A DNA stretch of 64,000 bases, from assembly GCA_032191485.1 (NCBI GenBank), contig JAVDOI010000040.1, forward strand, positions 373,501-437,500, given 5' to 3'. Positions 32,709-44,151 of this stretch are shown here, piece by piece; position 1 is the stretch's first letter; the number at the start of each line of letters is the position of its first letter. A program made the translations under genes and the position numbers. Under the pieces are notes generated by a model. It made no database searches. It had not been told where the DNA came from and saw only the letters and a list, made by a program, of their open reading frames with translations. This DNA comes from Leptoclinus maculatus. Taxonomy: Eukaryota; Chordata; Actinopteri; Perciformes; Stichaeidae.

Positions 32709-32872
32709 ATACTTACCTGGCAGGGGAGATACCATGATCAAGAAGGTGGTTCACCCAGGGCGAGGCCCAGCCATTGCACTCCGGTTGTGCTGACCACTGC
32801 GAATTCCCCAAATGTGGGAATCTCGACTGCATAATTTCTAGTAGTGGGGGACTGCGTTCGCGCTCTCCCCTG
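32709..32872 (+). ncRNA. U1 snRNA, unit 4, Sm-site variant
   Basis: The Sm site reads AATTTCTAG (nt 132 G to A) instead of AATTTCTGG. The 5' end and protein-binding loops are normal. Weakened Sm-ring assembly is possible. Confidence 0.93.
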
Positions 32873-33086
32873 ATTGTCATGTTGAAAAAAATATCAAGCG
32901 GTTTGTACTTTTGATAGGAGGGGAGGAAATAGTACTATGGAGAATATTGCCCTCTTTAAGATGTGGGCAGGAGTATGGGAATGGGTGTGGCTTCAGATTT
33001 GGAACAGGGCACGTCAATTTAGGCTTACCATGAGCGTTTTGACTGGGACAACTAGGGACTTCGGCTGCTCTTGACAAGAGTGCTGT

Positions 33087-33206
33087 ACTTACTTTGGTTT
33101 CTCTTCATAACGCACAAGTCTTTCGCCTTTTACTAAAGACTTCCGTGGAGAGGAACACCAATGACTTCAACCTATTTTTAGCAGGCTTTGCCGTTTGGCT
33201 GAGCCT
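33087..33206 (+). ncRNA. U5 snRNA, unit 4
   Basis: Same haplotype as unit 3. Confidence 0.92.
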
Positions 33207-33382
33207 TGTACACGTGTGAAAAGAAAAAAAGCTGTCCTTAACTAGACCAAGGTTCTTGACCATGGAGTGCTTGGATGGGTGTGCCAACCTGTAGCCACTG
33301 CTATGACCCATTGAAAGAACTGCACCATGACAAGGGAGAAATGTGTCAGGAGGTTGACACAGGAAGCAAACAGTTGGGGGTC

Positions 33383-33570
33383 ATCGCTTCTCGGCCTTTT
33401 GGCTAAGATCAAGTGTAGTATCTGTTCTTATCAGTTTAATATCTGATATGTCCTCTATATGAGGATAACGTATTAAGCAGATTTTTAGCATCGGGAGATG
33501 AAAAAGGGGCTTGCTCCGTTCACTCCATGCATTGACCCGGTATTGCAGCATTGCCGGGAACGGTGCACTC
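33383..33570 (+). ncRNA. U2 snRNA, unit 4
   Basis: One private change in the 3' half (CTCCATGCATTG for CTCCACGCATTG). Confidence 0.94.
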
Positions 33571-33675
33571 CTCAAATGCCTTGTGGACAACCAAACACCA
33601 ATCCAAATGGATCAGTCTGTTGATTAACTTCACACTGTAATGAATGACGAGAGTCTCGCTGTCTATCTTAGAGGC

Positions 33676-33907
33676 TGTGTGTGTGTGATCTGTGTTCTGT
33701 GTGTGTTCTCTGTGTTGTGTGATCTGTGTTCTGTGTGTGATCTGGGATTTGTGTTCTGTGTGTGATCTCTGTGTTCTATCTGTGATGTGTGTGATCTCTG
33801 TGTTCTGTGTTCTGTGTGTGATCTCTGTGTTCTATCTGTGATCTCTGTGTTCTGTGTTCTGTGTGTGATCTCTGTGTTGTGTGATCTGTGTGATCTGTGT
33901 TCTGTCT
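33676..33907 (+). repeat. Minisatellite, unit 4 (232 bp)
   Basis: Shortest block in the window, similar to those of units 1 and 5. Confidence 0.95.
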
Positions 33908-34450
33908 GACGCCCCTCATGGAACATCGCTGTGCTCCCAGCCTCAAATCACTGTATGCATCAGCCCTGACTGCTTGGCGACATTTCCAGCTCTGAATGCC
34001 AATTTCTGTCCTCCGAGTCAGATTGTGGGTTGAGGTCCTTTTGTAGCCTTTATTTCTTTTGCAGTTTGTCCAGAAAAGTGCAAGCATTGCTGTGCAGCAG
34101 TGTCTGTTGTATGCTGTGAAGCTGTGTGTTGAGTAATGCAAATTGCCCGGGTTCGCCAAGATAAGTGGGTGTGGCCTTCTGGATGTGCCTAAAGTGATTG
34201 TGTGTTCTCACTGATATTTTCCCTTCTTTGTGGGAGAAATGTGTTCCGAAGATTCTTCCATTGTTAGCATGCTTAGGTTTTAGGCTTTCGTTTGGTTGCT
34301 GGGCTGTGTTTGCATTCTCAGAAGCAGAAACAGCTTGTTTGCTGTGTGCTAAATGCTAAAGGACTGCACTCTGGGATTATGCCATCTGGGAACCGTCATC
34401 CGGAGTACTATGTCTGGGAATGCCGCCCCTGCCGCTGTCTCTTCCAACTC

Positions 34451-34614
34451 ATACTTACCTGGCAGGGGAGATACCATGATCAAGAAGGTGGTTCACCCAG
34501 GGCGAGGCCCAGCCATTGCACTCCGGTTGTGCTGACCACTGCGAATTCCCCAAATGTGGGAATCTCGACTGCATCATTTCTGGTAGTGGGGGACTGCGTT
34601 CGCGCTCTCCCCTG
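34451..34614 (+). ncRNA. U1 snRNA, unit 5, Sm-site variant
   Basis: The Sm site reads CATTTCTGG (nt 125 A to C). The rest is array-typical. Shared with unit 6. Confidence 0.93.
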
Positions 34615-34828
34615 ATTGTCATGTTGAAAAAAATATCAAGTGGTTTGTACTTTTGATTGGAGGGGAGGAAATAGTACAATGGAGAATATTGCCCTCTTTA
34701 AGATGTGGGCAGGAGTATGGGAATGGGTGTGGCTTCAGATTTGGAACAGGGCACGTCAATTTAGGCTTACCATGAGCGTTTTGACTGGGACAACTAGGGA
34801 CTTCGGCTGCTCTTGACAAGAGTGCTGT

Positions 34829-34948
34829 ACTTACTTTGGTTTCTCTTCATAACGCACAAGTCTTTCGCCTTTTACTAAAGACTTCCGTGGAGAGGAACAC
34901 CAATGAGTTCAACCTATTTTTATCAGGCTTTGCCGTTTGGCTGAGCCT
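34829..34948 (+). ncRNA. U5 snRNA, unit 5
   Basis: Sm-type region ATTTTTATC, as in unit 2; loop I intact. Confidence 0.9.
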
Positions 34949-35124
34949 TGTACACTTGTGAAAAGAAAAAAAGCTGTCCTTAACTAGACCAAGGTTCTTG
35001 ACCATGGAGTGCTTGGATGGGTGTGCCAACCTGTAGCCACTGCTATGACCCATTGAAAGAACTGCACCATGACAAGGGAGAAATGTGTCAGGAGGTTGAC
35101 ACAGGAAGCAAACAGTTGGGGGTC

Positions 35125-35312
35125 ATCGCTTCTCGGCCTTTTGGCTAAGATCAAGTGTAGTATCTGTTCTTATCAGTTTAATATCTGATATGTCCTCTAT
35201 ATGAGGATAACGTATTAAGCAGATTTTTAGCATCGGGAGATGAAAAAGGGGCTTGCTCCGTTCACTCCACGCATTGACCCGGTATTGCAGCATTGCCGGG
35301 AACGGTGCACTC
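35125..35312 (+). ncRNA. U2 snRNA, unit 5
   Basis: Array-typical U2. Confidence 0.95.
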
Positions 35313-35417
35313 CTCAAATGCCTTGTGGACAACCAAACACCAATCCAAATGGATCAGTCTGTTGATTAACTTCACACTGTAATGAATGACGAGAGTCTCG
35401 CTGTCTATCTTAGAGGC

Positions 35418-35656
35418 TGTGTGTGTGTGATCTGTGTTCTGTGTGTGTTCTCTGTGTTGTGTGATCTGTGTTCTGTGTGTGATCTGGGATTTGTGTTCTG
35501 TGTTCTGTGTGTGATCTCTGTGTTCTATCTGTGATGTGTGTGATCTCTGTGTTCTGTGTTCTGTGTGTGATCTCTGTGTTCTATCTGTGATCTCTGTGTT
35601 CTGTGTTCTGTGTGTGATCTCTGTGTTGTGTGATCTGTGTGATCTGTGTTCTGTCT
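35418..35656 (+). repeat. Minisatellite, unit 5 (239 bp)
   Basis: Short class, nearly the same as unit 4. Confidence 0.95.
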
Positions 35657-36199
35657 GACGCCCCTCATGGAACATCGCTGTGCTCCCAGCCTCAAATCAC
35701 TGTATGCATCAGCCCTGACTGCTTGGCGACATTTCCAGCTCTGAATGCCAATTTCTGTCCTCCGAGTCAGATTGTGGGTTGAGGTCCTTTTGTAGCCTTT
35801 ATTTCTTTTGCAGTTTGTCCAGAAAAGTGCAAGCATTGCTGTGCAGCAGTGTCTGTTGTATGCTGTGAAGCTGTGTGTTGAGTAATGCAAATTGCCCGGG
35901 TTCGCCAAGATAAGTGGGTGTGGCCTTCTGGATGTGCCTAAAGTGATTGTGTGTTCTCACTGATATTTTCCCTTCTTTGTGGGAGAAATGTGTTCCGAAG
36001 ATTCTTCCATTGTTAGCATGCTTAGGTTTTAGGCTTTCGTTTGGTTGCTGGGCTGTGTTTGCATTCTCAGAAGCAGAAACAGCTTGTTTGCTGTGTGCTA
36101 AATGCTAAAGGACTGCACTCTGGGATTATGCCATCTGGGAACCGTCATCCGGAGTACTATGTCTGGGAATGCCGCCCCTGCCGCTGTCTCTTCCAACTC

Positions 36200-36363
36200 A
36201 TACTTACCTGGCAGGGGAGATACCATGATCAAGAAGGTGGTTCACCCAGGGCGAGGCCCAGCCATTGCACTCCGGTTGTGCTGACCACTGCGAATTCCCC
36301 AAATGTGGGAATCTCGACTGCATCATTTCTGGTAGTGGGGGACTGCGTTCGCGCTCTCCCCTG
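36200..36363 (+). ncRNA. U1 snRNA, unit 6, Sm-site variant
   Basis: Same CATTTCTGG Sm site as unit 5, so the variant was duplicated rather than arising once as a sequencing error. Confidence 0.93.
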
Positions 36364-36577
36364 ATTGTCATGTTGAAAAAAATATCAAGTGGTTTGTACT
36401 TTTGATTGGAGGGGAGGAAATAGTACAATGGAGAATATTGCCCTCTTTAAGATGTGGGCAGGAGTATGGGAATGGGTGTGGCTTCAGATTTGGAACAGGG
36501 CACGTCAATTTAGGCTTACCATGAGCGTTTTGACTGGGACAACTAGGGACTTCGGCTGCTCTTGACAAGAGTGCTGT

Positions 36578-36697
36578 ACTTACTTTGGTTTCTCTTCATA
36601 ACGCACAAGTCTTTCGCCTTTTACTAAAGACTTCCGTGGAGAGGAACACCAATGAGTTCAACCTATTTTTAGCAGGCTTTGCCGTTTGGCTGAGCCT
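36578..36697 (+). ncRNA. U5 snRNA, unit 6
   Basis: Array-typical body; downstream AAAAGATAAAAAGC haplotype. Confidence 0.92.
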
Positions 36698-36873
36698 TGT
36701 ACACTTGTGAAAAGATAAAAAGCTGTCCTTAACTAGACCAAGGTTCTTGACCATGGAGTGCTTGGATGGGTGTGCCAACCTGTAGCCACTGCTATGACCC
36801 ATTGAAAGAACTGCACCATGACAAGGGAGAAATGTGTCAGGAGGTTGACACAGGAAGCAAACAGTTGGGGGTC

Positions 36874-37061
36874 ATTGCTTCTCGGCCTTTTGGCTAAGAT
36901 CAAGTGTAGTATCTGTTCTTATCAGTTTAATATCTGATATGTCCTCTATATGAGGATAACGTATTAAGCTGATTTTTAGCATCGGGAGATGAAAAAGGGG
37001 CTTGCTCCGTTCACTCCACGCATTGACCCGGTATTGCAGCATTGCCGGGAACGGTGCACTC
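36874..37061 (+). ncRNA. U2 snRNA, unit 6, 5'-end variant
   Basis: Starts ATTGCTTCTCGG (nt 3 C to T), in the part of U2 that pairs with the U6 3' region. Sm region GCTGATTTTTAGC. Confidence 0.93.
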
Positions 37062-37166
37062 CTCAAATGCCTTGTGGACAACCAAACACCAATCCAAATG
37101 GATCAGTCTGTTGATTAACTTCACACTGTAATAAATGACGAGAGTCTCGCTGTCTATCTTAGAGGC

Positions 37167-37671
37167 TGTGTGTGTGTGATCTGTGTTCTGTGTGTGTTCT
37201 CTGTGTTGTGTGATCTGTGTTCTGTGTGTGATCTGGGATTTGTGTTCTGTGTTCTGTGTGTGATCTCTGTGTTCTATCTGTGATGTGTGTGATCTGTGTT
37301 CCGTGTTCCGTGTGTGATCTCTGTGATCTGTGTGTGATCTCTGTGTTCTGTGTGTGATCTGTGTTCCGTGTGTGATCTCTGTGTTCTATCTGTGATCTGT
37401 GTTTGTTCTGTGTGATCTGTGTTCTGTGTGTGATCTCTGTGTTCTATCTGTGATGTGTGTGATCTGTGTTCCGTGTTCCGTGTGTGATCTCTGTGTTCTA
37501 TCTGTGATCTGTGTGTGATCTCTGTGTTCTGTGTGTGATCTGTGTTCCGTGTGTGATCTCTGTGTTCTGTGTGTGATCTGTGTTCTATCTGTGATCTGTG
37601 TGTGTTCTGTGTGATCTGTGTTCTGTGTGTGATCTCTGTGTTGTGTGATCTGTGTGATCTGTGTTCTGTCT
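37167..37671 (+). repeat. Minisatellite, unit 6 (505 bp)
   Basis: Medium class. Confidence 0.95.
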
Positions 37672-38212
37672 GACGCCCCTCATGGAACATCGCTGTGCTC
37701 CCAGCCTCAAATCACTGTATGCATCAGCCCTGACTGCTTGGCGACATTTCCAGCTCTGAATGCCAATTTCTGTCCTCCGAGTCAGATTGTGGGTTGAGGT
37801 CCTTTTGTAGCCTTTATTTCTTTTGCAGTTTGTCCAGAAAAGTGCAAGCATTGCTGTGCAGCAGTGTCTGTTGTATGCTGTGAAGCTGTGTGTTGAGTAA
37901 TGCAAATTGCCCGGGTTCGCCAAGATAAGTGGGTGTGGCCTTCTGGATGTGCCTAAAGTGATTGTGTGTTCTCACTGATATTTTCCCTTCTTTGTGGGAG
38001 AAATGTGTTCCGAAGATTCTTCCATTGTTAGCATGCTTAGGTTTTAGGCTTTCGTTTGGTTGCTGGGCTGTGTTTGCATTCTCAGAAGCAGAAACAGCTT
38101 GCCAATGGAAGCTAATGCTAAAGGACTGCACTCTGGGATTATGCCATCTGGGAACCGTCATCCGGAGTACTATGTCTGGGAATGCCGCCCCTGCCGCTGT
38201 CTCTTCCAACTC

Positions 38213-38376
38213 ATACCTACCTGGCAGGGGAGATACCATGATCAAGAAGGTGGTTCACCCAGGGCGAGGCCCAGCCATTGCACTCCGGTTGTGCTGACCA
38301 CTGCGAATTCCCCAAATGTGGGAATCTCGACTGCATAATTTCTGGTAGTGGGGGACTGCGTTCGCGCTCTCCCCTG
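38213..38376 (+). ncRNA. U1 snRNA, unit 7, altered 5'-splice-site recognition
   Basis: Starts ATACCTACCTGG: nt 5 is C instead of T. This base normally pairs with A at intron position +4; C would favour G there. All other elements, including the promoter and Sm site, are normal, so an expressed snRNA with shifted preference is possible. Confidence 0.93.
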
Positions 38377-38590
38377 ATTGTCATGTTGAAAAAAATATCA
38401 AGTGGTTTGTACTTTTGATTGGAGGGGAGGAAATAGTACAATGGAGAATATTGCCCTCTTTAAGATGTTGGCAGGAGTATGGGAATGGGTGTGGCTTCAG
38501 ATTTGGAACAGGGCACGTCAATTTAGGCTTACCATGAGCGTTTTGACTGGGACAACTAGGGACTTCGGCTGCTCTTGACAAGAGTGCTGT

Positions 38591-38710
38591 ACTTACTTTG
38601 GTTTCTCTTCATAACGCACAAGTCTTTCGCCTTTTACTGAAGACTTCCGTGGAGAGGAACACCAATGAGTTCAACCTATTTTTAGCAGGCTTTGCCATTT
38701 GGCTGAGCCT
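38591..38710 (+). ncRNA. U5 snRNA, unit 7
   Basis: Two private changes: ACTGAAG for ACTAAAG beside loop I, and TTTGCCATTTGG in the terminal loop. Confidence 0.9.
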
Positions 38711-38886
38711 TGTACACTTGTGAAAAGATAAAAAGCTGTCCTTAACTAGACCAAGGTTCTTGACCATGGAGTGCTTGGATGGGTGTGCCAACCTGTAGCC
38801 ACTGCTATGACCCATTGAAAGAACTGCACCATGACAAGGGAGAAATGTGTCAGGAGGTTGACACAGGAAGCAAACAGTTGGGGGTC

Positions 38887-39074
38887 ATTGCTTCTCGGCC
38901 TTTTGGCTAAGATCAAGTGTAGTATCTGTTCTTATCAGTTTAATATCTGATATGTCCTCTATATGAGGATAACGTATTAAGCTGATTTTTAGCATCGGGA
39001 GATGAAAAAGGGGCTTGCTCCGTTCACTCCACGCATTGACCCGGTATTGCAGCATTGCCGGGAACGGTGCACTC
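38887..39074 (+). ncRNA. U2 snRNA, unit 7, 5'-end variant
   Basis: ATTGCTTCTCGG start and GCTGATTTTTAGC, as in unit 6. Confidence 0.93.
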
Positions 39075-39179
39075 CTCAAATGCCTTGTGGACAACCAAAC
39101 ACCAATCCAAATGGATCAGTCTGTTGATTAACTTCACACTGTAATAAATGACGAGAGTCTCGCTGTCTATCTTAGAGGC

Positions 39180-39684
39180 TGTGTGTGTGTGATCTGTGTT
39201 CTGTGTGTGTTCTCTGTGTTGTGTGATCTGTGTTCTGTGTGTGATCTGGGATTTGTGTTCTGTGTTCTGTGTGTGATCTCTGTGTTCTATCTGTGATGTG
39301 TGTGATCTGTGTTCCGTGTTCCGTGTGTGATCTCTGTGATCTGTGTGTGATCTCTGTGTTCTGTGTGTGATCTGTGTTCCGTGTGTGATCTCTGTGTTCT
39401 GTCTGTGATCTGTGTTTGTTCTGTGTGATCTGTGTTCTGTGTGTGATCTCTGTGTTCTATCTGTGATGTGTGTGATCTGTGTTCCGTGTGTGATCTCTGT
39501 GTTCTATCTGTGATCTGTGTGTGATCTCTGTGTTCTGTGTTCTGTGTGTGATCTGTGTTCCGTGTGTGATCTCTGTGTTCTGTGTGTGATCTGTGTTCTA
39601 TCTGTGATCTGTGTGTGTTCTGTGTGATCTGTGTTCTGTGTGTGATCTCTGTGTTGTGTGATCTGTGTGATCTGTGTTCTGTCT
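39180..39684 (+). repeat. Minisatellite, unit 7 (505 bp)
   Basis: Same length as unit 6, with small rearrangements inside. Confidence 0.95.
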
Positions 39685-40225
39685 GACGCCCCTCATGGAA
39701 CATCGCTGTGCTCCCAGCCTCAAATCACTGTATGCATCAGCCCTGACTGCTTGGCGACATTTCCAGCTCTGAATGCCAATTTCTGTCCTCCGAGTCAGAT
39801 TGTGGGTTGAGGTCCTTTTGTAGCCTTTATTTCTTTTGCAGTTTGTCCAGAAAAGTGCAAGCATTGCTGTGCAGCAGTGTCTGTTGTATGCTGTGAAGCT
39901 GTGTGTTGAGTAATGCAAATTGCCCGGGTTCGCCAAGATAAGTGGGTGTGGCCTTCTGGATGTGCCTAAAGTGATTTTGTGTTCTCACTGATATTTTCCC
40001 TTCTTTGTGGGAGAAATGTGTTCCGAAGATTCTTCCATTGTTAGCATGCTTAGGTTTTAGGCTTTCGTTTGGTTGCTGGGCTGTGTTTGCATTCTCAGAA
40101 GCAGAAACAGCTTGCCAATGGAAGCTAATGCTAAAGGACTGCACTCTGGGATTATGCCATCTGGGAACCGTCATCCGGAGTACTATGTCTGGGAATGCCG
40201 CCCCTGCCGCTGTCTCTTCCAACTC

Positions 40226-40389
40226 ATACTTACCTGGCAGGGGAGATACCATGATCAAGAAGGTGGTTCACCCAGGACGAGGCCCAGCCATTGCACTCCG
40301 GTTGTGCTGACCACTGCGAATTCCCCAAATGTGGGAATCTCGACTGCATAATTTCTGGTAGTGGGGGACTGCGTTCGCGCTCTCCCCTG
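40226..40389 (+). ncRNA. U1 snRNA, unit 8
   Basis: Private change nt 52 G to A (CCCAGGACGAGG). Sm site and 5' end normal. Confidence 0.94.
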
Positions 40390-40603
40390 ATTGTCATGTT
40401 GAAAAAAATATCAAGCGGTTTGTACTTTTGATTGGAGGGGAGGAAATAGTACTATGGAGAATATTGCCCTCTTTAAGATGTGGGCAGGAGTATGGGAATG
40501 GGTGTGGCTTCAGATTTGGAACAGGGCACGTCAATTTAGGCTTACCATGAGCGTTTTGACTGGGACAACTAGGGACTTCGGCTGCTCTTGACAAGAGTGC
40601 TGT

Positions 40604-40723
40604 ACTTACTTTGGTTTCTCTTCATAACGCACAAGTCTTTCGCCTTTCACTAAAGACTTCCGTGGAGAGGAACACCAATGAGTTCAACCTATTTTTAGCA
40701 GGCTTTGCCGTTTGGCTGAGCCT
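40604..40723 (+). ncRNA. U5 snRNA, unit 8, loop I variant
   Basis: Loop I reads GCCTTTCAC instead of GCCTTTTAC. The changed position is the pyrimidine of the recalled GCCUUUYAY consensus, so function may be kept. Confidence 0.9.
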
Positions 40724-40899
40724 TGTACACTTCTGAAAAGAAAAAAAGCTGTCCTTAACTAGACCAAGGTTCTTGACCATGGAGTGCTTGGATAAGTGTG
40801 CCAACCTGTAGCCACTGCTATGACCCATTGAAAGAACTGCACCATGACAAGGGAGAAATGTGTCAGGAGGTTGACACAGGAAGCAAACAGTTGGGGGTC

Positions 40900-41087
40900 A
40901 TCGCTTCTCGGCCTTTTGGCTAAGATCAAGTGTAGTATCTGTTCTTATCAGTTTAATATCTGATATGTCCTCTATATGAGGATAACGTATTAAGCAGATT
41001 TTTAGCATCGGGAGATGAAAAAGGGGCTTGCTCCGTTCACTCCACGCATTGACCCGGTATTGCAGCATTGCCGGGAACGGTGCACTC
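40900..41087 (+). ncRNA. U2 snRNA, unit 8
   Basis: Array-typical U2 with GCAGATTTTTAGC. Confidence 0.95.
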
Positions 41088-41196
41088 CTCAAATGCCTTG
41101 TGGACAACCAAACACCAATCCAAATGGATCAGTCTGTTGATTAACTTCACACTGTAATGAATGACGAGAGTCTCATTCGCTGTCTATCTTAGAGGC

Positions 41197-41708
41197 TGTG
41201 TGTGTGTGATCTGTGTTCTGTGTGTGTTCTCTGTGTTGTGTGATCTGTGTTCTGTGTGTGATCTGGGATTTGTGTTCTGTGTTCTGTGTGTTATCTCTGT
41301 GTTCTATCTGTGATGTGTGTGATCTGTGTTCCGTGTTCCGTGTGTGATCTCTGTGATCTGTGTGTGATCTCTGTGTTCTGTGTGTGATCTGTGTTCCGTG
41401 TGTGATCTCTGTGTTCTATCTGTGATCTGTGTTTGTTCTGTGTGATCTGTGTTCTGTGTGTGATCTCTGTGTTCTATCTGTGATGTGTGTGATCTGTGTT
41501 CCGTGTTCCGTGTGTGATCTCTGTGTTCTATCTGTGATCTGTGTGTGATCTCTGTGTTCTGTGTTCTGTGTGTGATCTGTGTTCCGTGTGTGATCTCTGT
41601 GTTCTGTGTGTGATCTGTGTTCTATCTGTGATCTGTGTGTGTTCTGTGTGATCTGTGTTCTGTGTGTGATCTCTGTGTTGTGTGATCTGTGTGATCTGTG
41701 TTCTGTCT
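41197..41708 (+). repeat. Minisatellite, unit 8 (512 bp)
   Basis: Medium class, same length as units 17 and 18. Confidence 0.95.
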
Positions 41709-42251
41709 GACGCCCCTCATGGAACATCGCTGTGCTCCCAGCCTCAAATCACTGTATGCATCAGCCCTGACTGCTTGGCGACATTTCCAGCTCTGAATGC
41801 CAATTTCTGTCCTCCGAGTCAGATTGTGGGTTGAGGTCCTTTTGTAGCCTTTATTTCTTTTGCAGTTTGTCCAGAAAAGTGCAAGCATTGCTGTGCAGCA
41901 GTGTCTGTTGTATGCTGTGAAGCTGTGTGTTGAGTAATGCAAATTGCCCGGGTTCGCCAAGATAAGTGGGTGTGGCCTTCTGGATGTGCCTAAAGTGATT
42001 GTGTGTTCTCACTGATATTTTCCCTTCTTTGTGGGAGAAATGTGTTCCGAAGATTCTTCCATTGTTAGCATGCTTAGGTTTTAGGCTTTCGTTTGGTTGC
42101 TGGGCTGTGTTTGCATTCTCAGAAGCAGAAACAGCTTGTTTGCTGTGTGCTAAATGCTAAAGGACTGCACTCTGGGATTATGCCATCTGGGAACCGTCAT
42201 CCGGAGTACTATGTCTGGGAATGCCGCCCCTGCCGCTGTCTCTTCCAACTC

Positions 42252-42415
42252 ATACTTACCTGGCAGGGGAGATACCATGATCAAGAAGGTGGTTCACCCA
42301 GGGCGAGGCCCAGCCATTGCACTCCGGTTGTGCTGACCACTGCGAATTCCCCAAATGTGGGAATCTCGACTGCATAATTTCTGGTAGTGGGGGACTGCGT
42401 TCGCGCTCTCCCCTG
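42252..42415 (+). ncRNA. U1 snRNA, unit 9
   Basis: Array-typical U1. The downstream flank has a private GTGTTTTGTAC. First of three 2443-bp units. Confidence 0.96.
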
Positions 42416-42629
42416 ATTGTCATGTTGAAAAAAATATCAAGTGTTTTGTACTTTTGATTGGAGGGGAGGAAATAGTACAATGGAGAATATTGCCCTCTTT
42501 AAGATGTGGGCAGGAGTATGGGAATGGGTGTGGCTTCAGATTTGGAACAGGGCACGTCAATTTAGGCTTACCATGAGCGTTTTGACTGGGACAACTAGGG
42601 ACTTCGGCTGCTCTTGACAAGAGTGCTGT

Positions 42630-42749
42630 ACTTACTTTGGTTTCTCTTCATAACGCACAAGTCTTTCGCCTTTTACTAAAGACTTCCGTGGAGAGGAACA
42701 CCAATGAGTTCAACCTATTTTTAGCAGGCTTTGCCGTTTGGCTGAGCCT
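42630..42749 (+). ncRNA. U5 snRNA, unit 9
   Basis: Array-typical U5. Confidence 0.93.
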
Positions 42750-42925
42750 TGTACACTTGTGAAAAGATAAAAAGCTGTCCTTAACTAGACCAAGGTTCTT
42801 GACCATGGAGTGCTTGGATGGGTGTGCCAACCTGTAGCCACTGCTATGACCCATTGAAAGAACTGCACCATGACAAGGGAGAAATGTGTCAGGAGGTTGA
42901 CACAGGAAGCAAACAGTTGGGGGTC

Positions 42926-43113
42926 ATCGCTTCTCGGCCTTTTGGCTAAGATCAAGTGTAGTATCTGTTCTTATCAGTTTAATATCTGATATGTCCTCTA
43001 TATGAGGATAACGTATTAAGCAGATTTTTAGCATCGGGAGATGAAAAAGGGGCTTGCTCCGTTCACTCCACGCATTGACCCGGTATTGCAGCATTGCCGG
43101 GAACGGTGCACTC
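42926..43113 (+). ncRNA. U2 snRNA, unit 9
   Basis: Array-typical U2. The downstream GACGAGTCTCG lacks two bases (AG) found in other units; shared by units 10 and 11. Confidence 0.95.
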
Positions 43114-43216
43114 CTCAAATGCCTTGTGGACAACCAAACACCAATCCAAATGGATCAGTCTGTTGATTAACTTCACACTGTAATGAATGACGAGTCTCGC
43201 TGTCTATCTTAGAGGC

Positions 43217-44151
43217 TGTGTGTGTGTGATCTGTGTTCTGTGTGTGTTCTCTGTGTTGTGTGATCTGTGTTCTGTGTGTGATCTGGGATTTGTGTTCTGT
43301 GTTCTGTGTGTGATCTCTGTGTTCTATCTGTGATGTGTGTGATCTGTGTTCCGTGTTCCGTGTGTGATCTCTGTGTTCTATCTGTGATGTGTGTGATCTG
43401 TGTTCCGTGTTCTGTGTGTGATCTCTGTGTTCTATCTGTGATGTGTGTGATCTCTGTGTTCTATCTGTGATGTGTGTGATCTGTGTTCCGTGTTCCGTGT
43501 GTGATCTCTGTGTTCTATCTGTGATGTGTGTGATCTGTGTTCCGTGTTCCGTGTGTGATCTCTGTGTTCTATCTGTGATGTGTGTGATCTGTGTTCCGTG
43601 TTCTGTGTGTGATCTCTTTGTTCTATCTGTGATGTGTGTGATCTGTGTTCCGTGTTCCGTGTGTGATCTCTGTGATCTGTGTGTGATCTCTGTGTTCTGT
43701 GTGTGATCTGTGTTCCGTGTGTGATCTCTGTGTTCTATCTGTGATCTGTGTTTGTTCTGTGTGATCTGTGTTCTGTGTGTGATCTCTGTGTTCTGTGTTC
43801 TGTGATGTGTGTGATCTGTGTTCCGTGTTCCGTGTGTGATCTCTGTGTTCTATCTGTGATCTGTGTGTGATCTCTGTGTTCTGTGTGTGATCTGTGTTCC
43901 GTGTGTGATCTCTGTGTTCTGTGTTCTGTGTGTGATCTGTGTTCTATCTGTGATCTGTGTGTGTTCTGTGTGATCTGTGATCTGTGTGTGATCTCTGTGT
44001 TCTGTGTGTGATCTGTGTTCCGTGTGTGATCTCTGTGTTCTGTGTTCTGTGTGTGATCTGTGTTCTATCTGTGATCTGTGTTTGATCTGTGTGATCTGTG
44101 TTCTGTGTGTGATCTCTGTGTTGTGTGATCTGTGTGATCTGTGTTCTGTCT
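43217..44151 (+). repeat. Minisatellite, unit 9 (935 bp)
   Basis: Longest class in the right arm, expanded by extra copies of a segment of about 60 bp containing GTGATGTGTGTGATCTG. Confidence 0.95.
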
